A DNA stretch of 64,000 bases. Source: an uncultured Bacteroidota bacterium. GTDB taxonomy: Bacteria; Bacteroidota; Bacteroidia; Bacteroidales; WCHB1-69. The notes under the pieces are model-generated. The model worked only from the letters and a program-made list of their open reading frames with translations. It had not been told where the DNA came from and ran no database searches. The position numbers and the translations under genes were made by a program. Below are positions 24,856-34,759 of this stretch, one piece after another (the first letter of the stretch is position 1; the number at the start of each line of letters is the position of its first letter). The stretch spans positions 1-64,000 of the forward strand of contig CADADB010000012.1 in the NCBI GenBank assembly GCA_902786595.1. The letters are read 5' to 3'.

Positions 24856-25299
24856 ATGCAAGTAAAGATATACAACCACTCCCACAACGAATTACCCTCC
24901 TACGCATCTACCTCCGCCGCTGGCATGGATTTGCGTGCAGATCTCTCAGAACCTGTTGTGCTGCAACCTCTTGAGCGGAAGCTGATCCCCACGGGGCTGT
25001 TCATCGAGTTGCCGGACGATTGCGAGGCGCAGGTGCGTCCACGGAGCGGGTTGGCACTCAAACACGGCATCACCGTGCTCAACAGTCCGGGCACCATCGA
25101 CGCCGACTACCGGGGCGAGATAGGGGTCATCCTGATCAATCTGTCGCAGGAACCCTTTGAAATCCAGCCCGGCGAGCGCATCGCCCAGATGGTGATCGCC
25201 CAGTTCCGACAGGTGGAGCTGGTGGAGGTCGCCTCCATGGATGAATTGTCGGGCACCGAACGGGGTGCCGGGGGGTTCGGTCACAGCGGAAAACAGTAA
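24856..25299 (+). CDS. dut: dUTP diphosphatase
   Basis: 147 residues, trimeric dUTPase type. It hydrolyses dUTP to dUMP. All five motifs are seen: [40 protein letters not shown] and the C-terminal glycine-rich [10 protein letters not shown]. It lies 18 nt after the foldase gene and 11 nt before the TPR gene, so it may be in the same operon. The Shine-Dalgarno region contains two CCCTTAA units. Confidence 0.97.
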   Translation: MQVKIYNHSHNELPSYASTSAAGMDLRADLSEPVVLQPLERKLIPTGLFIELPDDCEAQVRPRSGLALKHGITVLNSPGTIDADYRGEIGVILINLSQEPFEIQPGERIAQMVIAQFRQVELVEVASMDELSGTERGAGGFGHSGKQ

Positions 25300-25310
25300 T
25301 ACAGCCGATA

Positions 25311-26273
25311 ATGAGAAAGTTGTTGCTTATATGGATGATGGGGGCTCTATGGCTCTCCGGCGTCGCCCAGCCGGCGAAGAAGACCCGCAACACGGCGTCC
25401 AACACGAAGGAGGCCGTGACGGAGCGCGCGATTTCAAGACGCTTCAACCAGGGCTTGCGCTACTATTACACGGCGCAGTACGAGGACGCGTTGCAGTCTT
25501 TCTCGGGCATCCTTTCGGACGCGCCCAAGCACGCCCCTTCCTACTTCATGCTTTCGCGCGTGTATGCGGAGCGACAACAGTTTACGGAAGCGGAAAATGC
25601 ACTGAAACAGGCGGTTAAGCTGGACAAGAAAAATATCTGGTATCAAGTGGAACTTGCCCGGGCGTACATGACCGCGGACAACTACAAGGAGGCCACCCCA
25701 ATGTGGGAGGCCGTCTGTCGCGAGATCCCCGACAATCCCGAATTCCTCGGCTCTTTGGCCACGTGCTACACGAAAACCGGAGCTCCTGACAAGGCCTCCG
25801 AAATCCAGTCGCGCCTGGAGGTTCTGACCGGGGTGGATGCTGCTGACAATCAACCCGATAGCGCGCCAGAGACCCCGACGGAAAACAGCGGCTACAGAAG
25901 TCAGGGGGTGGCGGCTATGAGTGCGCGGCAATACGAGCAGGCCGTCGCCTGTTTCGAGTCGGCGCTGCGTGAGGACGACACGGACTACGACCTTTGGATG
26001 CAATTTGCGGAGGCCGTCGCAAAGTCCGGACAGTGGCTTGAGCTGACCGCCCTGGAGGAGGACCTGACCACGCTGTTCCCGCAGTCGTCTGCGTTGCTTT
26101 CGGCCTTGGCGGACGCCTTCCTGCACACCAGCCAACCCGACCACGCTGTGGAGTATTACAAACAGGCCCTTGCTTTCGCTTTCGACCCCGACCAGATTCA
26201 AGCTGTTCGCAAGGGACTGTATGATGCCTACACGCAGCTGGGAGATGCGGAAAACGCCGCCCGCTACAGATAA
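25311..26273 (+). CDS. Exported tetratricopeptide-repeat protein
   Basis: 320 residues with a signal peptide (MRKLLLIWMMGALWLSGVAQ). TPR-like helical repeats run from about residue 45 to the end, for example YYYTAQYEDALQSFSGIL, SYFMLSRVYAERQQFTEAE and DHAVEYYKQALAFA. Such proteins usually scaffold envelope complexes; the specific role is not determinable. It lies 11 nt after dut and is the last gene before the surface-polymer locus. Confidence 0.88.
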   Translation: MRKLLLIWMMGALWLSGVAQPAKKTRNTASNTKEAVTERAISRRFNQGLRYYYTAQYEDALQSFSGILSDAPKHAPSYFMLSRVYAERQQFTEAENALKQAVKLDKKNIWYQVELARAYMTADNYKEATPMWEAVCREIPDNPEFLGSLATCYTKTGAPDKASEIQSRLEVLTGVDAADNQPDSAPETPTENSGYRSQGVAAMSARQYEQAVACFESALREDDTDYDLWMQFAEAVAKSGQWLELTALEEDLTTLFPQSSALLSALADAFLHTSQPDHAVEYYKQALAFAFDPDQIQAVRKGLYDAYTQLGDAENAARYR

Positions 26274-26615
26274 CCCGTTTCCCCTTAATCCACTCTTTCA
26301 TTGTGAATTCCTTACTAACTAAAGGGTTAGTGGGGAGGTGCCGTTTATTAACCTCTTGTTGATAAAAAACGGGAGGAAAAATATTGCATTTTACTAATAT
26401 CTATTAAGAAAAATGTTTATCTTTGCCGATAGGTTTAATTGTATAATAAGGGGAAGTCTATACATGGCCTTTTGGGTTCATAAGGTCTTAGATTTCAGCA
26501 TGTTAACAAATAACATCCCCTGCGAAACCTCCGCTTTTTTGGGGAGGGAATAGTTGGTTTTGTACTTGTTAAACCATGGTTGATAGATGCATTATCGTTA
26601 AAATAGTCAGAAAAC
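26274..26615. other. Promoter and leader region of the surface-polymer locus
   Basis: 342 bp without a gene. A hairpin at 26341-26372 (CCGTTTATTAAC...GTTGAT...AAACGG) may end the upstream operon. TATCTTTG at 26418 is the likely promoter. The remaining ~190 nt form an untranslated leader with weak stems (GGCCTT/AAGGTC at 26466-26487; CCTCC/GGAGG near 26529-26547; GGTTT/AAACC near 26556-26575). UpxY-type antiterminators act on such leaders in Bacteroides. I saw no inverted repeats flanking the promoter. Confidence 0.6.
26418..26425 (+). promoter_or_regulatory. -7 promoter element of the polymer locus
   Basis: TATCTTTG, about 190 bp upstream of the upxY-like start codon; the longest 5' leader in this window. 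Confidence 0.7.
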
Positions 26616-27158
26616 GTGACACAGCAAGAGGATAGCGCACGACATTGGTATGCTTTTAAGGTCTTCTATAACAAAGTGTTAGAAATAGACCGGGACTTCC
26701 AGAAACAAGGGGTTGAAACCTTCTATCCTAAAGTCAGGGAGTATAAGCTGTTGGAAGATAAGCAAAAAGAGATTATAAAACCTGCCATATCCTCATTGAT
26801 ATTCGTGCATTGCTCAGAAGAAAAGGTCTGGGACTTGCAGAAAGCCCTTTATGGAAGAGTGATGTTATATACCCACAAAACAAACGGCAACAAAATTGCC
26901 TCTCCAGTAGATGAAGAGGAGATGCGGGTGTTTATGTTGGTCACCTCGGTGGAAGATGAAAGACTGGAGTATCTTGACGTTGAAAGTGTCAAATACAAAG
27001 AGGGACAAAGGGTGAAAGTCCTGGACGGCCCCTACAAGGATTGTGTGGGATACATCAAACGCATCAAGGGTAACCGCCGTCTCTTGGTGGCGGTGGAAGG
27101 CCTGGCACTGGTGGCCACCTCCTACATCCCCTCCGTGTTCTTGGAAAAGATAAATTAA
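26616..27158 (+). CDS. upxY: UpxY-family transcription antiterminator (NusG-like)
   Basis: 180 residues from a GTG start. A NusG N-terminal domain (HWYAFKVFYNKVLEIDRDFQ, SSLIFVHCSEEKV) and a C-terminal KOW domain (YKEGQRVKVLDGPYKDCVGY) are visible. UpxY proteins are locus-specific elongation factors that let polymerase read through capsule operons. It is the first gene after the long leader, as in Bacteroides capsule loci. No UpxZ-like gene follows, unlike in Bacteroides. Confidence 0.92.
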   Translation: MTQQEDSARHWYAFKVFYNKVLEIDRDFQKQGVETFYPKVREYKLLEDKQKEIIKPAISSLIFVHCSEEKVWDLQKALYGRVMLYTHKTNGNKIASPVDEEEMRVFMLVTSVEDERLEYLDVESVKYKEGQRVKVLDGPYKDCVGYIKRIKGNRRLLVAVEGLALVATSYIPSVFLEKIN

Positions 27159-27169
27159 ATCATACGTAC

Positions 27170-27994
27170 ATGAAAAATCACAAATTACTCTTATTGGCTT
27201 TTGCCTGCTTTTTGTTCGCCTCTTGCGCAACGAACAAGAAGATTAGCTATTTTCAGGATGCTATAAACGCAGACTCGGCGAGAATAGCCCTGCCGTCACC
27301 GGATATCCGTTTTAGGACAGAAGACAAGTTGTCTATTATAGTGAATTGCAACGATCCCGATCTTACCGCGTTATTTAATTTACCTTACGTCAATCGATAT
27401 GTGGGCGGAGAGGTTAACAATAACATGACTGGTTCAAGGGGGGTTTTGTGCTATATTGTTGATCAGAACGGAAATATCGATTTCCCTGTGCTGGGAACAA
27501 TCCACATTGCTGGAATGACGCGTAATGAGGTGGTCAATTACATAAAAAATGAGTTGATTTCCAGAAATTTGGCAAACGACCCGATAGTGACAGTGGATTA
27601 TGCCAATCTCCAGTATACGATTTTCGGTGAGGTTCGATCTCCTGGTCGATACAATATCAATTCGGATAGGACAACGTTACTAGAGGCCATTAGTAGAGCT
27701 GGTGACATGACCATTAATGGTAAACGTCAGAATGTGATGGTGCTTCGATCTGATTCTCTGGGAAATGTCTTGACATATACGGTGAATATGACCTCAATTG
27801 ACTCGGTGATCAATTCTCCAGTGTACTATCTTTGTCAAAACGACATGGTTTATGTGGAACCCACCAGAAAGCGTGCCCGCGAGTCCACTGCCAATGGAAA
27901 TGTGTTTTCCTCGCCTTCTTTCTGGATTTCCACCGCATCAGCCATTGCAACCCTTATCTCTACCATTTTGCTTATCAGGAACAGAGTCCAATAA
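27170..27994 (+). CDS. Wza-family polysaccharide export lipoprotein
   Basis: 274 residues. A lipoprotein signal ends at Cys19 (AFACFLFASC). A poly-export domain (FRTEDKLSIIVNCNDPDLT near 45; VDQNGNIDFPVLGTIHIAG near 100) is followed by an SLBB-like region (YTIFGEVRSPGRYNIN). A C-terminal hydrophobic segment (FWISTASAIATLISTILLI) probably crosses the outer membrane. It is expected to form the polymer exit channel with the downstream Wzc-like protein. Confidence 0.93.
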   Translation: MKNHKLLLLAFACFLFASCATNKKISYFQDAINADSARIALPSPDIRFRTEDKLSIIVNCNDPDLTALFNLPYVNRYVGGEVNNNMTGSRGVLCYIVDQNGNIDFPVLGTIHIAGMTRNEVVNYIKNELISRNLANDPIVTVDYANLQYTIFGEVRSPGRYNINSDRTTLLEAISRAGDMTINGKRQNVMVLRSDSLGNVLTYTVNMTSIDSVINSPVYYLCQNDMVYVEPTRKRARESTANGNVFSSPSFWISTASAIATLISTILLIRNRVQ

Positions 27995-28039
27995 CTATAC
28001 TTCATTTTAATCGTAAACATTCAACCCCTAGCAAATAGT

Positions 28040-30532
28040 ATGGAAAATCAAAATCAAATAGCAGAAGAAAAAACTCAGGAAGTGGTTCTGAAGGACTGGA
28101 TATACATGTGTGTAAACCGCTGGTACTGGTTCCTGATTTCTATCGTGATTATGCTTGCCGGCGCAACTTTTTACATCTTGAAGACGGCTCCGGTATATCA
28201 GCGAACGGCCAAATTATTGGTTAAGGCCGACAAAAAAGGTGGGTCCGCTATAAATGTTTCAGATTTCACAGATGTGGGAATGTTGAGCACGAATGTAAAT
28301 GTGCAGAACGAGCTGATTACAATTCAATCCATGGATAATAAAATGGAGACAGTCAGACAGTTGAATCTTGATGTGAACTATACGACTGATGGATTGTTTC
28401 GCCCGACAACGCTCTATGATGAGACGCTTCCAGTAAAGGTGAACTTTTTGGATCTTACGGATGAGCAATATGCTTCGTTGGTGATGAAACTGGAAAAAAA
28501 TCAAGTTGTGTTGTCTGATTTTAAATTCAAGGGAGAAAATGTGTCTTCCCCGAAAATAACGGTGAGATTTGGTGATACGATTTCCACACCTGTCGGTAGA
28601 ATTGCGGTTACCAAGACCGATTTTTATAAGGCAAAGTCTTGGCCGAAAATTAATGTGTCTCGTTCTACCATGAATTCCGCTTGTCGATCCTTGTCGAGTA
28701 AAATTTCTGTTTCACAAATGAATAAATCGGCGGATGTTCTCTCTATTAGTGTGGAAGATGTCATTAAAAAACGGGCTGATGACATTATCAATATGTTGAT
28801 TGCTGTGTATAATGGAAACTGGTTGAAGGACAAAAATCAGATTACATTGAGCACCTCTCAATTTATTGATGATCGCTTGCAAGTAATAGAAGGTGATCTT
28901 GGAGATGTGGACGATGATATTTCCGCATACAAAAGCGCCAATCTTCTGCCTGATGTGAAGGCCGTTTCCTCTATGTATTTGGGCCAAAACCGCGAAGTGA
29001 CTCAAAACATTGTGGAGTTGAACAATCGGTTGACCATTACCCAATACATTCGCAATTATATCGCATCAGAAGCATCTCACGATCAATTACTTCCAGTCAA
29101 TTCTGGATTGAACAACCTTGGTATTGAAGGTCAAATATCTAGGTATAACGAAATGATGATGCGTCGAAACAGCCTTGTGGCAAGTAGCAGTAGCCAAAAT
29201 CCGCTAGTACTGGAATTGGATGAGAAAATTACCGCTTTGCGTGGTGCTATAATCGCTTCGCTTGATAACCAGATAACCTCATTGAACAAACTGATGCAAA
29301 GCGCTCTTTCCACAGAAAAAAATGTTAATGCTCATTTGGCTGCAAGTCCCACCCAAGCCAAATATCTTCTTTCTGTGGAACGCCAGCAAAAAGTTAAGGA
29401 ATCGTTGTACCTTTATCTGTTGCAAAAGAGAGAGGAAAATGAACTCTCACAGGCGTTTACTGCATACAATAACAGAGTTATTGAGCATCCGAATGGTGGA
29501 TCAAGTCCTATCAAGCCCAAAAAGATGATGATATTCCTTATTGCTTTTGTGTTGGGTTTGATTATTCCTATAGCTATTATCTTTATGCGGGAACAGATGA
29601 ACACATCTTTACGAGGTCGTGATGACTTGAAGAATGTGAAGGTGCCGTTCATTGCTGAAATTCCGCTTACAGGAGAAGCGGCGGCTAAAAATGATACTCG
29701 TAAGAATTTAATCATCAGAGGACTTTTGGGAAAGAAGAAGGATGATAAGGAAACTAATGCCAAACTGGCCGAAATTGTTGTCAAGGCAGGATCCAGAAGT
29801 ACTATTAATGAGGCGTTCCGTGTCATGCGTACGAATGTGGAGTTTATGTGCAAAGGTGATGATTGTCATGTGTTGATGTTTACTTCTTTCAATCCAGGAA
29901 GCGGTAAGTCTTTTATCACTATGAATTTCGCTATGTCATTGGCTATCAAGAATAAACGGATTCTGGTCATTGATGGTGACATGCGTCACTGCTCCATGTC
30001 CCAATATGTGAATGGCCCTCGTGTCGGTATGAGTAATTACCTGGCCGAAAAGATTGATGATGTGCGTAGCGTACTGGTGCCGATTAACAACAGACACCCG
30101 AACTTGAAAGTGCTGCCGGTGGGTACAATTCCGCCTAATCCGACCGAGTTGCTTGCCACAGATCGATTTGCTGAAATGGTCAAAGATTTGCGCAAGGACT
30201 TCGATTACATCTTTATTGACTGTCCGCCTATCGATATCGTGGCTGATACTCAGATTATCAGTGGGATGGCGGATTATACAGTCTTCATCGTACGTGCTGG
30301 TAATTTGGAACTCAGCATGTTGCCGGAACTGGACAAACTTTACGAATCGCACAAGTACAATAATATGTGCTTGGTTCTGAATGGTACATACTCGCATGAG
30401 GGTCGTTATGGATACAGATACGGTTACCGCTATGGTTACCGCTATGGTTATCGCTATGGTTACCATTATGGCAGCTATTACCACGATGAAGATGATAATG
30501 GTGCTTCAAACAAAATTAACGATAAAGCATAA
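28040..30532 (+). CDS. Wzc-like polysaccharide co-polymerase and tyrosine autokinase
   Basis: 830 residues. An N-terminal Wzz domain has one membrane helix near residue 35 and a second near 500 (MMIFLIAFVLGLIIPIAIIF), with a long periplasmic coiled-coil region between. The cytoplasmic BY-kinase has Walker A FNPGSGKSF near 617, Walker A' ILVIDGDMRH near 637 and Walker B YIFIDCPP near 725. The C-terminal tail is a Tyr cluster made of six YGYR-type units (residues ~790-813), the autophosphorylation target. The CpsB-like phosphatase follows after 2 nt. It controls polymer length and export. Confidence 0.95.
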   Translation: MENQNQIAEEKTQEVVLKDWIYMCVNRWYWFLISIVIMLAGATFYILKTAPVYQRTAKLLVKADKKGGSAINVSDFTDVGMLSTNVNVQNELITIQSMDNKMETVRQLNLDVNYTTDGLFRPTTLYDETLPVKVNFLDLTDEQYASLVMKLEKNQVVLSDFKFKGENVSSPKITVRFGDTISTPVGRIAVTKTDFYKAKSWPKINVSRSTMNSACRSLSSKISVSQMNKSADVLSISVEDVIKKRADDIINMLIAVYNGNWLKDKNQITLSTSQFIDDRLQVIEGDLGDVDDDISAYKSANLLPDVKAVSSMYLGQNREVTQNIVELNNRLTITQYIRNYIASEASHDQLLPVNSGLNNLGIEGQISRYNEMMMRRNSLVASSSSQNPLVLELDEKITALRGAIIASLDNQITSLNKLMQSALSTEKNVNAHLAASPTQAKYLLSVERQQKVKESLYLYLLQKREENELSQAFTAYNNRVIEHPNGGSSPIKPKKMMIFLIAFVLGLIIPIAIIFMREQMNTSLRGRDDLKNVKVPFIAEIPLTGEAAAKNDTRKNLIIRGLLGKKKDDKETNAKLAEIVVKAGSRSTINEAFRVMRTNVEFMCKGDDCHVLMFTSFNPGSGKSFITMNFAMSLAIKNKRILVIDGDMRHCSMSQYVNGPRVGMSNYLAEKIDDVRSVLVPINNRHPNLKVLPVGTIPPNPTELLATDRFAEMVKDLRKDFDYIFIDCPPIDIVADTQIISGMADYTVFIVRAGNLELSMLPELDKLYESHKYNNMCLVLNGTYSHEGRYGYRYGYRYGYRYGYRYGYHYGSYYHDEDDNGASNKINDKA
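30407..30478 (+). repeat. Six 12-bp coding repeats for the kinase Tyr tail
   Basis: Six in-frame units of TATGGTTACCGC type encode YGYR, YGYR, YGYR, YGYR, YGYH and YGSY. Unit changes by slippage would alter the number of phosphorylatable tyrosines without shifting frame. Confidence 0.9.
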
Positions 30533-30534
30533 TT

Positions 30535-31224
30535 ATGTTGTTCGGAAAAAGACAAATTGCTGACGTTTGGGTCGGCGCTACAGATTGTCATTCCCATATT
30601 CTTCCAGGAGTGGACGACGGGGTCTCTGATATGGAGACCTCTTTGAGTATATTAGCAGCATATGAAAAGCTGCAAATTAAAGAGGTTTGGTGTACACCAC
30701 ACGTCATGGAGGACATTCCTAATACAACAGAAGGATTAAAAGCAAGGTTCGCTGAGCTTGAAGCTGCGTACCAAGGCCCCCTGCATCTGAACTTGGCTGC
30801 TGAATATATGATGGACGGCCTGTTCTTGGATCGGCTAGAGAAAGATGATCTTCTTACGCACGGCCACGAGGGCAATTCCTTGTTGGTGGAGACCTCCTAT
30901 TACACCCCTCCGATGGATCTGCATGATATTTTGGACTCTATCAAACGAAAAGGATATTATCCCATTTTGGCGCATCCGGAGCGTTATTTGTATATGAAAA
31001 TAAGTGACTATGCGCCTTTGAAGAAGATGGGACTGCGGTTTCAACTTAATGTTGCCTCCCTGTCTGGCGCTTATGGCGGTGATGCTGTGAAAAAAGCCCA
31101 CTATTTGTTAAAAGAGGGTGCATACAACTATATCGGGAGCGATATTCATCGTTTCCGTCAGTTGCAAATCTGGGACTCCAAAGTTCCCAAAAAATGGTTG
31201 CAAAAGGTTTTGGAAATATCTTAA
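30535..31224 (+). CDS. CpsB/CapC-type PHP tyrosine phosphatase
   Basis: 229 residues. It is a manganese-dependent PHP-fold protein-tyrosine phosphatase with DCHSHILPGVDDGVSDMETS near 18, CTPHVMED near 53, AHPERY near 142 and the terminal GSDIHRF. It should dephosphorylate the Wzc-like kinase tail, completing the phosphorylation cycle needed for assembly. It starts 2 nt after the kinase gene. Confidence 0.94.
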   Translation: MLFGKRQIADVWVGATDCHSHILPGVDDGVSDMETSLSILAAYEKLQIKEVWCTPHVMEDIPNTTEGLKARFAELEAAYQGPLHLNLAAEYMMDGLFLDRLEKDDLLTHGHEGNSLLVETSYYTPPMDLHDILDSIKRKGYYPILAHPERYLYMKISDYAPLKKMGLRFQLNVASLSGAYGGDAVKKAHYLLKEGAYNYIGSDIHRFRQLQIWDSKVPKKWLQKVLEIS

Positions 31225-31284
31225 CTATCAACTTTTTTAACAAAGTTTATTATTCATAAATCATAAGTTCAAGTTATAAGTCTG

Positions 31285-32535
31285 ATGAACATCTCTGTTG
31301 CTGGAACCGGTTATGTGGGGTTGAGTGTCGCTACATTGTTGGCGCAACACCACCGTGTAACTGCAGTGGATGTTGTGCCCGCCCGTGTGGACATGGTGAA
31401 CAACCGTAAATCACCCATTCAGGATGAATATATTGAGGATTATCTGGCCAATAAACCACTGCAGCTTCGTGCAACACTAGATTGGGAAGATGGTTATGGT
31501 GATGCCGAATTTGTGGTCATTGCCGCTCCTACCAATTATGACAGTACGAAGAATTTCTTCGATACCAGCGCCGTGGAAGATGTTATCGGAAAGGTACTCC
31601 AAGTGAACCCGGAGGCGACGATGGTTATCAAGAGTACCATTCCTGTGGGTTATACGGTCGCGGTGAGAGAGAAATTTATCCGCAACGGTCGCAAACCGAA
31701 CATCATCTTCGCCCCAGAATTTCTGCGGGAGAGCAAAGCGCTTTATGACAATCTTTATCCCTCCAGGATTATCGTGGGTTATGATCAAGATAACACATAT
31801 TTGGAGGAGCAGGCACATTGTTTCGCTGCTATTATCAAAGAGGGTGCTATCAAAGAAGATATACCTATATTATTTATGGGCAGTACAGAAGCTGAAGCGG
31901 TGAAGCTTTTTGCGAACACTTATCTTGCGTTAAGGGTGTCCTACTTCAACGAATTGGACACATACGCAGAGATGAAAGGGTTGAATACGCAGGATATTAT
32001 CAATGGGGTATGCTTGGATCCGCGTATCGGTACACATTATAACAATCCGAGCTTCGGATACGGTGGCTATTGTCTTCCCAAGGATACTAAGCAGTTGTTG
32101 GCCAATTACGCCGATGTGCCGCAGAACATGATGTCGGCCATTGTGGAGAGTAACCGTACACGTAAGGATTTCATTGCAGATCAGGTTCTGAAGAAAGCCG
32201 GATATTACGATTATTACAACCGTGGCGACTATGATGCCGCCAGCGAACGGGAGTGTGTGATAGGGGTTTACCGGCTCACGATGAAGTCCAACAGCGACAA
32301 CTTCCGGCAAAGCAGCATCCAGGGGGTTATGAAGCGGGTGAAAGCCAAAGGTGCCAAAGTCATTATCTATGAACCAACTCTCCCCGACGGCAGCACATTC
32401 TTCGGCTCATTTGTCGTCAATGATTTGGAAGAGTTTAAGAAACAATCCCAGGCCATCATCGCTAACCGCTATGACTCCTGTCTCGATGATGTCTTTGAAA
32501 AAGTTTACACCCGCGACATTTTCAAAAGAGACTGA
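31285..32535 (+). CDS. ugd: UDP-glucose 6-dehydrogenase
   Basis: 416 residues, the short bacterial form. It oxidises UDP-glucose to UDP-glucuronic acid with NAD. The Rossmann motif [15 protein letters not shown] is at residues 6-20, KSTIPVGYT near 115, and the catalytic cysteine in [16 protein letters not shown] near 255. It supplies a uronic acid whose carboxyl group could be amidated by the ATP-grasp ligases further on (inference). Confidence 0.93.
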   Translation: MNISVAGTGYVGLSVATLLAQHHRVTAVDVVPARVDMVNNRKSPIQDEYIEDYLANKPLQLRATLDWEDGYGDAEFVVIAAPTNYDSTKNFFDTSAVEDVIGKVLQVNPEATMVIKSTIPVGYTVAVREKFIRNGRKPNIIFAPEFLRESKALYDNLYPSRIIVGYDQDNTYLEEQAHCFAAIIKEGAIKEDIPILFMGSTEAEAVKLFANTYLALRVSYFNELDTYAEMKGLNTQDIINGVCLDPRIGTHYNNPSFGYGGYCLPKDTKQLLANYADVPQNMMSAIVESNRTRKDFIADQVLKKAGYYDYYNRGDYDAASERECVIGVYRLTMKSNSDNFRQSSIQGVMKRVKAKGAKVIIYEPTLPDGSTFFGSFVVNDLEEFKKQSQAIIANRYDSCLDDVFEKVYTRDIFKRD

Positions 32536-32588
32536 TATAAATATGGACATTAGACTTATACATAAACTTAAAAAACTCAAAAGTCACT

Positions 32589-32628
32589 AATTCTTAATTC
32601 TTAATTCTTAATTCTTAATTCTTAATTC
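32589..32628. repeat. Heptamer tract (TTCTTAA)n abutting rfbA
   Basis: Six TTCTTAA units run right up to the rfbA ATG and so make up the translation-initiation region. Two more units precede rfbB at 33541-33558 and overlap the rfbA stop codon. Confidence 0.9.
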
Positions 32629-33558
32629 ATGAAAGGTATCGTTCTCGCCGGAGGATCTGGCACTAGATTGTACCCCATCACGAAAGGGGTTAGCAAACAG
32701 CTGCTACCCATCTATGACAAACCTATGGTCTATTACCCGATCTCGGCATTGATGTTGGCGGGAATCAGGGAAATTCTGATCATTTCCACACCCTACGATC
32801 TGCCTGGATTCCAGCGCCTTTTGGGTGATGGTTCCGATTATGGCGTGCATTTCGAATACGCAGAACAACCTTCTCCGGATGGTTTGGCGCAAGCATTCAT
32901 CATTGGCGAGAAATTCATCGGCAATGACTGTGCATGTCTTGTGTTGGGTGACAATATTTTCTATGGAAATGGATTCACTAAATTGTTGCGTGACGCTGTA
33001 TATGCTGCAGAAAATGAATCAAAGGCCACGGTCTTTGGTTATTGGGTGGTCGATCCTGAGCGTTACGGTGTGGCTGAATTTGACAAAAATGGCAACTGCT
33101 TGAGCATAGAAGAGAAGCCCAAACACCCCAAGAGCAATTATGCCGTGGTAGGACTCTATTTCTATCCTAACAAGGTGGTGAACGTGGCCAAAACCATCAA
33201 ACCTTCCGCAAGAGGCGAGCTGGAAATCACCACGGTGAACCAGCACTTCTTGAAAGATGGAGAGCTGAAGGTCCAAACCCTTGGGCGCGGATTTGCCTGG
33301 TTGGACACGGGTACGCACGACAGTCTCTCCGAAGCCTCCACTTTCGTGGAAGTCATCGAAAAACGTACGGGTCTGAAAGTCGCCTGCCTTGAAGGCATTG
33401 CCTACCGCAACGGCTGGATTACGGAAGAACGTATGCGTGAAATTGCTCAGCCGATGCTTAAAAACCAGTATGGACAATACCTTCTCCGTGTCATCGATGA
33501 ACTCAAAGAAGACATCACCTCCGACACTTTTAGGAAAGGTTCAATTCTTAATTCTTAA
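32629..33558 (+). CDS. rfbA: Glucose-1-phosphate thymidylyltransferase
   Basis: 309 residues, slightly longer than the usual ~290. It makes dTDP-glucose. The signature [20 protein letters not shown] is at residues 3-22, followed by [23 protein letters not shown] near 105 and [11 protein letters not shown] near 223. The last few codons (FRKGSILNS) are extra and end inside a TTCTTAA tract, so the C-terminus has been extended by the repeat. It is followed by rfbB. Confidence 0.96.
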   Translation: MKGIVLAGGSGTRLYPITKGVSKQLLPIYDKPMVYYPISALMLAGIREILIISTPYDLPGFQRLLGDGSDYGVHFEYAEQPSPDGLAQAFIIGEKFIGNDCACLVLGDNIFYGNGFTKLLRDAVYAAENESKATVFGYWVVDPERYGVAEFDKNGNCLSIEEKPKHPKSNYAVVGLYFYPNKVVNVAKTIKPSARGELEITTVNQHFLKDGELKVQTLGRGFAWLDTGTHDSLSEASTFVEVIEKRTGLKVACLEGIAYRNGWITEERMREIAQPMLKNQYGQYLLRVIDELKEDITSDTFRKGSILNS

Positions 33559-33576
33559 TTCATAACTCATAATTAA

Positions 33577-34713
33577 ATGAAGCGGACCATCATCATAACT
33601 GGCGGTGCCGGATTTATTGGCAGCCATGTTGTTCGCCTTTTCGTGAACAAATATCCAGAATATAAAATCATCAACCTCGACAAGTTGACCTACGCGGGCA
33701 ACTTGGCCAATCTGAAAGATGTCGAGGACAAACCCAGCTACAAGTTCGTCAAGATGGACATCTGCGATTTCGATGGTGTTTATAAGCTGATGCAGGATGA
33801 GCATGTCGATGGTATTATCCACTTGGCTGCGGAAAGCCATGTGGATCGCTCTATCAAAGACCCCTTCACCTTTGCGCAGACAAATGTGATGGGGACTTTG
33901 TCGTTATTGCAGGCGGCAAAACTCTATTGGGAAAGTCTTCCCGAGAAATGGGAGGGTAAGCGTTTTTATCATATCTCAACCGATGAGGTTTACGGTGCTC
34001 TCGAGCTTACGCATCCCCAAGGAATTCAACCGCCTTTCAGCACTAAGGCAAGCAGCGGCAAGCACCATCTTGCCTATGGCGACAAGTTCTTCACCGAAGA
34101 CCTGAAATATCTGCCGCATAGTCCATATAGCGCCGCCAAGGCAGCCAGCGACCATTTTGTGAGAGCTTTCCATGACACCTACGGATTGCCGACGGTTGTT
34201 ACTAACTGCTCTAATAACTATGGTCCCTATCAGTTTCCTGAGAAATTGATTCCATTGTTTATCAACAATATTCGTCACAAAAAACCGCTGCCGGTCTATG
34301 GCAAAGGCGAGAACGTGCGCGACTGGCTTTATGTGGAAGACCATGCGAGAGCCATCGACCTCATTTTCCACAAGGGCAAGGTGGCTGAAACCTACAATAT
34401 CGGTGGCTTTAACGAGTGGAAGAACATTGACCTCATTAAAGTCCTCATCAACACGGTGGATCGCTTGTTGGGCAGGGCAGAGGGCGAAGATCTCAACCTC
34501 ATCACCTACGTCACCGACCGCGCCGGCCACGACATGCGCTACGCCATCGATTCTTCAAAGTTCCAAAAAGAGCTGGGCTGGGAGCCGTCCTTACAATTTG
34601 AAGAGGGCATTGAGAAGACGGTCCGTTGGTATTTGGACAACCAGGAGTGGATGGATAATGTTACTAGTGGGGATTATCAGAAATACTATGAAGAAATGTA
34701 CAAGGGAAGGTAA
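33577..34713 (+). CDS. rfbB: dTDP-glucose 4,6-dehydratase
   Basis: 378 residues. It forms dTDP-4-keto-6-deoxyglucose. The NAD motif TGGAGFIGSHVVRLF is at residues 8-22; HLAAESHVDRSI near 84, ISTDEVYG near 134 and the catalytic YSAAKAASDHF near 184 are present. RfbC and RfbD genes for rhamnose are absent in this window, so the product probably feeds the VioA-like aminotransferase at 57710. Confidence 0.96.
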   Translation: MKRTIIITGGAGFIGSHVVRLFVNKYPEYKIINLDKLTYAGNLANLKDVEDKPSYKFVKMDICDFDGVYKLMQDEHVDGIIHLAAESHVDRSIKDPFTFAQTNVMGTLSLLQAAKLYWESLPEKWEGKRFYHISTDEVYGALELTHPQGIQPPFSTKASSGKHHLAYGDKFFTEDLKYLPHSPYSAAKAASDHFVRAFHDTYGLPTVVTNCSNNYGPYQFPEKLIPLFINNIRHKKPLPVYGKGENVRDWLYVEDHARAIDLIFHKGKVAETYNIGGFNEWKNIDLIKVLINTVDRLLGRAEGEDLNLITYVTDRAGHDMRYAIDSSKFQKELGWEPSLQFEEGIEKTVRWYLDNQEWMDNVTSGDYQKYYEEMYKGR

Positions 34714-34759
34714 GTTTCCCCTCTGTTTCGCTTGAAATTGAGACCTTTTTGATTGTTGC

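Noticed and set aside
26274-26615. Invertible promoter with flanking inverted repeats
   Set aside because: No pair of inverted repeats around 26418 was found by eye, and no recombinase gene is nearby.
32629-34713. Complete dTDP-rhamnose pathway
   Set aside because: Only RfbA and RfbB are present; no RfbC or RfbD was seen, and a VioA-like aminotransferase suggests an amino sugar.
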